Source: a virus. Taken from it: a stretch of DNA of 29,239 nt. Of this stretch, positions 23,527 to 29,239 are shown piece after piece (within the stretch, counting starts at the first letter, position 1; each line of letters opens with the position of its first letter). The DNA is taken from IMG/VR virus record IMGVR_UViG_3300041955_001686, positions 1-29,239 of that record; one strand, given 5' to 3'. Position numbers and translations under genes: made by a program. A model generated the notes under the pieces. It searched no databases. It had not been told where the DNA came from and saw only the letters and a list, made by a program, of their open reading frames with translations.

Positions 23527-25629
23527 TCATAGAAACGGACTCGCCTGGCCATAGCCGGTGATGGTTGCCGAGCGCCGGGCGCGAGTCAGCGCCACGTAGA
23601 GCAGGGATCGCTCCCCGGTTTCGGCGTCGCGCCGCGCCACCGTGTCTTCCGCGTCAACGACTGCGGCCTTTAGTGGGAGGATGCCCTCGTTCGCAGCGAC
23701 TACGATGATGTGCTCGAACTCAAGCCCTTTGACCCGGTGCATGGTGGCGACACGGATACCTGGCTTGTCCCGCTGCTCGGCTGCATTTCGCTTAATCTCG
23801 TACGCACCAAACCCGGCGGCCTGCAACTGGGAGATGTAGCCTTCCACGAGGCGCTTGGTTCGCGCCACCACGCAAACAGATTCCAGCGGCGCACCGTCCT
23901 TCTGGATCTCCCCAATGTGCTGTTTCAGGAAAGCGACTTCCTCGGCAAAGGTGCCGAAGCTCCGGACCAACGGAGGCCGACCATGGGTCAAAGAGACGTA
24001 GCCCTTCTGCTGGTCCATTCCACCATCCAGGTCGTCGATCTCGCGACCCTCCAGGAGCGCAACTGCAAACCGGCGAGTCTCATCGGTGGTGCGGTAGTTG
24101 ATCTTGAGCTTCTTGCCGCGGCCCTTGATGTTGATCCCGCACTGGCCTAGCGAGACGCGATGGCGGTAAATCCGCTGGTGCGCATCGCCGACGATGAACA
24201 AGTCGTTGGTCCCTTCCGGCACAATCGCCCGCATCAAGCGGAACGCCTCGGCGCTCATATCCTGAGCCTCATCGACGATCACCGCCCGATAGGGCAGGGA
24301 GATTCCCTTGCTCTGGATCAGGCCGCGGGCGTCGCGCAGAAGATCGATGTACTCCTTCTTCCCCTGTTCGTTGAGTTGGGCCCGGTACTCCTGAAAGACA
24401 GGCCAGATCCGTTTCTTGGCGTCGCGGCCCAGTTTTGTTCCACGGCCAATGCGGGACGCCTTGAGGTACTGATCAGCGTCTGTGATGTTCTGTGCCTGAA
24501 CGACCTGTTCCCACTCGGAGCGATAAAAGTTCGGAGCGAGCCCGAGATCGGACGGAGCTTGGTTGAGGGCGTAGGCCCATGCCTCGTTTTCGTCTTCATC
24601 GAAGACGACCTGATGCCGGTATCCCTGCCCGCGCAGGAAATTCGCCACCCAGGCATCCAGGTTCACGACGTCAATGCGTGAGAGTGCGTCAACCGAGCAG
24701 AGCTTGCGTAGATTCTCCTGGATATCCGTGGCCAGGTTGCGTGTGAATGTCGTGAACAGTATGCGGTCCTCCTTCTTGTTGAAGACCTCCTCGGCGAGAT
24801 AGCGGGCGCGGTGCATCGCGACCACCGTTTTGCCCGTACCGGCACCGCCGAGAACGCGGACAGGTCCGTTGGCCTGCATCGAAACAAGTTTCCGCTGCTT
24901 CGGATGGAGGAAAACGCGCCATTGGTCGAGCGGAGCGTTCAGCACCTCGGCCAAATCCTTGGCCTCGTCGACCACGTAGAACCGCCGCTTGGAGTCCTCG
25001 TTTTGCAGAGCGGCCACGAAATCCTTCTGATCGACCGGAACTTCCTCTTCCGGTTTCTCCATCTCGCGAAAGACGTCGTCCAAGCTGAAGCCGGAGGCGA
25101 GCATGAATAGTGCTTCGTAGGCCTCCTGCGGAAGCCGTCTCTCCGCAGCCTCCAACTCAGCGTCTGAGTTGATGCCTCGCACAACGCCGATCAGTTCTTC
25201 CGGCACCCCCAAGCGCAATAGTTGCTTGTCCTTGATCTCAGAGAATAGCCCCGTCTTGGCAGCGGCGGGAGCAGGCGCGGCCGGAGGCGCCTCCTGAGGT
25301 TCCGCACTGAGCATCTGTAATGCGCCAGTGGCCGGATGCACGACAAATTGCTTCCGTTCTGCCCAACGGTAGGCTTCGTCGTGGTGATCCACCCATGACA
25401 GAACGTAGACCTGCGAATTCGAAGGATGGAAGACTACGGCTCGATACGCCTGGTTGATGCGCACAGAATAGAGATCCTTGCCCTTGGCGCTCTGGATCAC
25501 CTCGTAGTTCAACCCCGGCGCATCGGGCCGCTCGCGGAAACGTTCGATGAACTCCCGCACTTGCTTCTGGTGGCTCTTCTGGACGTTCGAGAAGGCCAGC
25601 AGAAAATCACTGGAAAGGGCAATCGTCAT
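23527..25629 (-). CDS. Superfamily 1 (UvrD/Rep-like) helicase with N-terminal RelE/ParE-like domain
   Basis: 700 residues; its ATG overlaps the stop of the upstream helicase (ATGA), so the two are translationally coupled. Helicase motifs: Walker A 'GGAGTGKT' (261-268), Walker B 'IVDEAQD' (451-457), 'GDAHQ' (481-485), 'NYRT' (511-514), motif V around 'ATMHRVKGLEFEH' (628-640), motif VI 'YVALTRAR' (678-685). This is a complete ATP-dependent 3'-5' DNA translocase core. Residues 1-100 resemble a RelE/ParE toxin fold: a helix pair, then 'LYSVRINQAYRAVVF' and 'VYVLSWVDHHDEAYRWA'. In that family the domain cleaves mRNA or poisons gyrase. Here, fused to a helicase, it may serve as a sensor or a nucleic-acid-binding arm. 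Residues about 110-235 are an Ala/Pro/Glu-rich linker and a helical domain. Probably a defence or DNA-repair function. Confidence 0.8.
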   Translation of the reverse strand: MTIALSSDFLLAFSNVQKSHQKQVREFIERFRERPDAPGLNYEVIQSAKGKDLYSVRINQAYRAVVFHPSNSQVYVLSWVDHHDEAYRWAERKQFVVHPATGALQMLSAEPQEAPPAAPAPAAAKTGLFSEIKDKQLLRLGVPEELIGVVRGINSDAELEAAERRLPQEAYEALFMLASGFSLDDVFREMEKPEEEVPVDQKDFVAALQNEDSKRRFYVVDEAKDLAEVLNAPLDQWRVFLHPKQRKLVSMQANGPVRVLGGAGTGKTVVAMHRARYLAEEVFNKKEDRILFTTFTRNLATDIQENLRKLCSVDALSRIDVVNLDAWVANFLRGQGYRHQVVFDEDENEAWAYALNQAPSDLGLAPNFYRSEWEQVVQAQNITDADQYLKASRIGRGTKLGRDAKKRIWPVFQEYRAQLNEQGKKEYIDLLRDARGLIQSKGISLPYRAVIVDEAQDMSAEAFRLMRAIVPEGTNDLFIVGDAHQRIYRHRVSLGQCGINIKGRGKKLKINYRTTDETRRFAVALLEGREIDDLDGGMDQQKGYVSLTHGRPPLVRSFGTFAEEVAFLKQHIGEIQKDGAPLESVCVVARTKRLVEGYISQLQAAGFGAYEIKRNAAEQRDKPGIRVATMHRVKGLEFEHIIVVAANEGILPLKAAVVDAEDTVARRDAETGERSLLYVALTRARRSATITGYGQASPFL

Positions 25630-28600
25630 TCGGCAACCTCATCGGGCAATAGATCCAGCAGCGCCTCCGGTGTACTCAGTACGGCATCGGCAAAGAACAC
25701 CCGCCAACCTGCGCTCTCGAAGCAGCACACGCCGTCAGCTTCATGTTCCAGCAGAACGGCAAGGCGGCAAACGGGCCATGCGAGTTCAGCAGCGGCAATA
25801 ATCTCGCCTTCCTCGCTGGTCAACTCAAACCCTGCCTCCGGTAAAGCCTTGCCGCGCTCGGCAGCCCTGCGGCAAAGATCGTGCATCTCTGGAGCCACGA
25901 GTTCCATAAGCGCGGCGAGCTGGTCAGGGACTACACCCTCGTGCGGCCGGCGCGCGGGCTCGAAGATCGGCGCGTAGACTTCGCCGTTCAGGCCGAGCGA
26001 ACTGACGAAGTCGAAATGATCGAGGAACTGTAATAGATTGCCCAGCCGGAGGAATTCACGCCAGGCTCTTTTCCACTCGACCGGTCCGTGATGGGCATAA
26101 TCGTCGAACAGACAGAGGCGCACGTTGAGATTGGCGAAGTCGCGCGCCTGCAAGGCCGCGGAATCCATTCCGCCCTCAGCTTGGAGCAACGGGCTCCCGT
26201 CAGAGTGGGTCCGCTGCCAGTGGAGCCGCAGACGGCCAGGAGTGTCGCGATCATTCTCCAGCAGACTCACCACAAAAGACTGCGCATAGGTCGGCCAGGA
26301 TCTGGATCGCCCGGCCCCGAGCAGGAGCATGAGAATCCCAAAGGACGACAAGCCGCCAAGGCTCTTCCAATTGCCTGTATTTGCCGGGTCGAGTTTGGCG
26401 AGTAGAGCACCGAGCTTCGCTCCAGGAGACAGAAGTTCCGCCTCAAATCGGGGCACTGGGGTTTTGAACTGCTCTTGTACGTCGTCCCATGTCAGCGACC
26501 AGACGCGAAATCTCCCCGAACGCATGAGCGCCATTCGCTGGGCGGTGTCCGTGCCCACGCGAAGGCCTGAGTTCGGATCGGCATGGTACTCGTAACCATC
26601 CGTGAAGACGGCGATAGGCAGGTCGCTCCCCTCTGGGCGCTCAGGATAGAAAACAAAATCAACGCGGCTTGGAACAGCCACCCCCTGTGCCAAGCCAACG
26701 TCCACCTGCGGTTCAATCAGATAATTCCCAAATTCCGACCGCAGGTAGAAGCCTTCTTTGCCGTTCACCACATGATGCGTGACACTACGCGGCGGCTCGC
26801 CTTCCGGGGTTCGGCGCAGAGCCTCGATGAAACGGCCCTCCAACTCACTTTCCAGCAACCGGTTGATACGGATGGCATCCAGCCGGTCGGTTCGCTTCAA
26901 GTGCTGCCGGTTGTCGAGGATCAGCTTCAACAATTCGAGGGCTGCCTGCCGGGATGTGTTTTGCTGGTCGTGCCGCCCCCGGTATGCGAGGAGGCAGCGA
27001 TAGCAGCCGTCCTTCTCCGGGTCGTTCTGGCAGATGCAATTCTTAAGGACGTCGTGGGCTAGCTCGAACACTTCCAGGAGGCTCTGTTGGTCACGCATCA
27101 ACTCCTTCAGGTAGCCGGTTCCTCCTGGCACACCGTCATAGAGCACGAGATACCGCTTGCGCACGTCGGAACCAGGCACCGGTTCATCCATCACGGTTGT
27201 AAGGAGGTGGCCGGGATCACCTCGGAACTTCTTCCTGAGACCCAAATCGAGCGCCGCGACAAAGGAGTGGATGTTGCGCTCCACGTCGAAACTCGCCACG
27301 GGGAGCAGCATGCGGATGGCCTCCGATGTGAATTCCCGGTAGAGGAAGCATGCCTCGATGACCTTTTCTTTCTCTTCCTTGCCCCAATAGCGGCAGTAAA
27401 TGGCATGCTCGATTTTGCCGTTCTTCTTGACCTTTCCGCATGCGCCGCACAACTCGAAGGGTCTGTCTACCACTGATCGCCCGGCGATGGTCAGTTGCGG
27501 GCCGCCGGCCATCTTCTCGCCGAAGTTCACTTCCCGCAGTTTGATCTTGCGGAAAAACTCGAACCCGAATGGCACCTCTTCGCGGTCAATAAAGTAAGCC
27601 TCGCTGATGTCGGCGTCTTCCTTCACCACGAACATGTTCTTCTGATAGAACTGCGGCTCGCGGTCGTCGCTCTCGTCGTAGGAGCGGCTCTCCTGCTCCG
27701 AGGACGTCGAAATGACCTGCCGCATCCGCAGCATGTTACGCCGCTGTCCTTCATCGGCCCAAAGCGGATTGTCGCAGCGAGGGCACGAGGCCCGAGGCTC
27801 CGACCGCCCCTCCAGTTCCAGGTAGGAGCAGTCGCTGCAGAACCGCCACGCCTCGATTTGAGAAACTTGGAGGTTCACCTGGTCGACTTCCAGCTTGCGG
27901 CCTTCGGCATAGAAGTGGTTCGCCGGCGCCAACTCCAGGATCGCGGCCGACGCCGGGCGCTCATACTCATAAGTCCGCGTCTTGTATTTCCGCTCGTCAT
28001 CTTCAGCTTTCGGATTCCGCCGATAGATGACCGACCTCAGGATGACGCCAGCTTCCGGGAAAGCATAGTTGGGCAATAACCCCTCGTCGGTGAAGAAATT
28101 CAGGACCTGCCGTTCGTTCATGGACCGGACGATTTCATTCATCGCTGCCTTCTCGCGCAGCAGTTGTTGAAGCGTGTCCTCGAAGTTCTGATCGCGTGCC
28201 GGGTCCTGCTTCACGTCGCGGATTCTCTTGGTGAGAGCCTGAATCCGGCTGCGCAGTGCTTTCCGTTCCGCGGCCAACTCCTCCAGGCCTCCCCAGATCG
28301 AACGTTCCAGGCCCGTGATGTCGAGGTCCGTTCCGCGCGAGAAGGCCCGAATCCTCTCGCGGGTGTAATCGGCGACCTCCTTCTCGAACAGGGCGAGGAA
28401 GCCATCCTCCATCGCTGTGCGGTTCTGCTCAAAGAAGGCAAGCAAGTTCGCGGGGAACCCCTTGGTCCGGTTGCCGCTCTCGACCACATCCAGCACTGCT
28501 CGCAATTCGTCCGGGAGCGCGCCCTCCGGCACACCCGTCTCTACCCAACGATCAAACACGTAAGCTGTTAACTGCCGCTCCAGCACTGCGGACGCGTTCA

Positions 28601-29239
28601 AGAAGCAGCCAGGCGTTTCCACGCGCCCCTGGATCATCTCTTCCGGCTCGAAGTAGAAGAACAGGTCGTGTGGCCGTGCGTTGGCCACAGTCAGTACAAA
28701 GGAATTACCGTCTACCCGCCCGGCGCGGCCCACCCTCTGCAGATAATTGCTTGGCTTCGGCGGAACCGAACAGAGTGCAATCGACGAGAGATCGCCGATG
28801 TTGATCCCCATTTCCAAGGTCGGCGTGCAGGAGAGCAAGTTCGGATCGCCGGGCATGCGCTCTTTGTCCTCGCGACGGAATCCATCTTCCACGCGTTCCC
28901 GCGTCTCGCGGTCAAGAAGACCCGTGTGCTCCTCCGAGAAGATTCGCTGCACGTCGCCCGATTCGTACAACCGGCGGTAGTAGTCTTCTTTATCAGGAGC
29001 CCGCTCGAAGTGCCCGTCGCAGTTGTACCGCATGCAGTGGTTGCCTTCAAACGTTTCGGCATCGTCCGGACCAACGGAAACAGCGTAGCTGCAGTACTTG
29101 CAGCGGAACTGAATCACGCCAGTTGTGACCTGAAAAGCACGCGGCTCCAGACCCCAAACACGCGCGCCCTTTGCATTGCGTTCAAAGACGAGTCCCGACT
29201 CCTTGAGCCCGCTCAACACGGTCTCGTAGATCGCCTGCG
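25626..29239 (-). CDS. DUF1998-type superfamily 2 helicase with nuclease-like domain, DruE/DISARM-like (5' partial)
   Basis: The frame stays open to the right edge, so the N-terminus, including RecA1 with Walker A/B, is missing. Numbering from the GTG at 29219: a cysteine cluster (40-67, 'CKYC', 'CMRYNC'), motif V 'SCTPTLEMGINIGDL' (130-144) and motif VI 'QRVGRAGR' (161-168). Next come a long coiled-coil region, a zinc ribbon ('CSDC' and 'CPRC'), another Cys pair ('CGAC'), and the DUF1998 signature 'CICQNDPEKDGCYRC' near 730. Then a PD-(D/E)XK/DUF559-like segment near 850-905 ('RVDFVFY', 'AVFTDGYEYHAD', 'GRFRVWSL'). DUF1998 helicases occur in DISARM (split between DrmA and DrmB) and Druantia (DruE, single large protein). 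The one-piece layout resembles DruE. It is predicted to be a DNA translocase acting against foreign DNA. The stop TGA overlaps the next gene's ATG. Confidence 0.75.
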   Translation of the reverse strand, partial: QAIYETVLSGLKESGLVFERNAKGARVWGLEPRAFQVTTGVIQFRCKYCSYAVSVGPDDAETFEGNHCMRYNCDGHFERAPDKEDYYRRLYESGDVQRIFSEEHTGLLDRETRERVEDGFRREDKERMPGDPNLLSCTPTLEMGINIGDLSSIALCSVPPKPSNYLQRVGRAGRVDGNSFVLTVANARPHDLFFYFEPEEMIQGRVETPGCFLNASAVLERQLTAYVFDRWVETGVPEGALPDELRAVLDVVESGNRTKGFPANLLAFFEQNRTAMEDGFLALFEKEVADYTRERIRAFSRGTDLDITGLERSIWGGLEELAAERKALRSRIQALTKRIRDVKQDPARDQNFEDTLQQLLREKAAMNEIVRSMNERQVLNFFTDEGLLPNYAFPEAGVILRSVIYRRNPKAEDDERKYKTRTYEYERPASAAILELAPANHFYAEGRKLEVDQVNLQVSQIEAWRFCSDCSYLELEGRSEPRASCPRCDNPLWADEGQRRNMLRMRQVISTSSEQESRSYDESDDREPQFYQKNMFVVKEDADISEAYFIDREEVPFGFEFFRKIKLREVNFGEKMAGGPQLTIAGRSVVDRPFELCGACGKVKKNGKIEHAIYCRYWGKEEKEKVIEACFLYREFTSEAIRMLLPVASFDVERNIHSFVAALDLGLRKKFRGDPGHLLTTVMDEPVPGSDVRKRYLVLYDGVPGGTGYLKELMRDQQSLLEVFELAHDVLKNCICQNDPEKDGCYRCLLAYRGRHDQQNTSRQAALELLKLILDNRQHLKRTDRLDAIRINRLLESELEGRFIEALRRTPEGEPPRSVTHHVVNGKEGFYLRSEFGNYLIEPQVDVGLAQGVAVPSRVDFVFYPERPEGSDLPIAVFTDGYEYHADPNSGLRVGTDTAQRMALMRSGRFRVWSLTWDDVQEQFKTPVPRFEAELLSPGAKLGALLAKLDPANTGNWKSLGGLSSFGILMLLLGAGRSRSWPTYAQSFVVSLLENDRDTPGRLRLHWQRTHSDGSPLLQAEGGMDSAALQARDFANLNVRLCLFDDYAHHGPVEWKRAWREFLRLGNLLQFLDHFDFVSSLGLNGEVYAPIFEPARRPHEGVVPDQLAALMELVAPEMHDLCRRAAERGKALPEAGFELTSEEGEIIAAAELAWPVCRLAVLLEHEADGVCCFESAGWRVFFADAVLSTPEALLDLLPDEVAE

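Noticed and set aside
1-29239. CRISPR arrays, tRNA genes, insertion sequences or integrase/att sites
   Set aside because: I looked for regular repeats with spacers, cloverleaf-like ends, terminal inverted repeats and recombinase motifs, and saw none.

Overview
The window looks like a stretch of an integrated, GC-rich (structural genes about 60-70% G+C by eye) siphovirus-like prophage or prophage-derived island, joined on its right to a chromosomal-type anti-phage defence locus. No terminase, portal, integrase, lysis gene, tRNA or att site is visible, so both prophage borders lie outside the window or have been lost. The host cannot be fixed from the sequence. The protein style would fit a soil bacterium such as an acidobacterium, but that is only an impression.

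Region 1 (1-5314, + strand) runs in the normal head-to-tail order. It holds a capsid cement protein (partial), the major capsid protein, several small head/connector and neck proteins, a 52-residue protein, the tail tube protein, and a tail assembly chaperone followed by a Zn-ribbon ORF in the -1 frame. Region 2 (6750-11545, + strand) holds a virion-morphogenesis-like protein, a 1304-residue tape measure protein and a distal-tail-like protein. Region 3 (13848-18266 and 19721-22807, + strand) holds a very large tail hub with a four-cysteine motif, then a 1028-residue tail protein whose C-terminal part looks like a glycosidase-type barrel. A tail tube without a visible sheath, plus a long tape measure, points to a long flexible non-contractile tail.

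The striking feature is that the structural operon is interrupted at four junctions between genes by genes on the opposite strand: (A) 5361-6659, a protein with two HEPN-like RNase motifs; (B) 11706-13630, a DUF262 protein followed by a HEPN protein; (C) 18352-19614, a PIN-like protein; (D) 22874-23401, a small PD-(D/E)XK-like protein at the end of the tail module. All four have visibly lower G+C than their neighbours. None breaks a structural ORF. They look like prophage-borne defence or toxin cargo (morons) read from their own promoters.

Region 4 (23527-29239, - strand) holds a large DUF1998-type superfamily 2 helicase (partial, running off the right edge) with a nuclease-like domain near its C-terminus. 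Its stop overlaps the start of a superfamily 1 (UvrD-like) helicase that carries an N-terminal RelE/ParE-like domain. The small PD-(D/E)XK-like gene (D) lies 125 bases downstream on the same strand and may belong to this locus rather than to the prophage. DUF1998 helicases are hallmarks of DISARM and Druantia defence systems, but the partner set here matches neither in what is visible.
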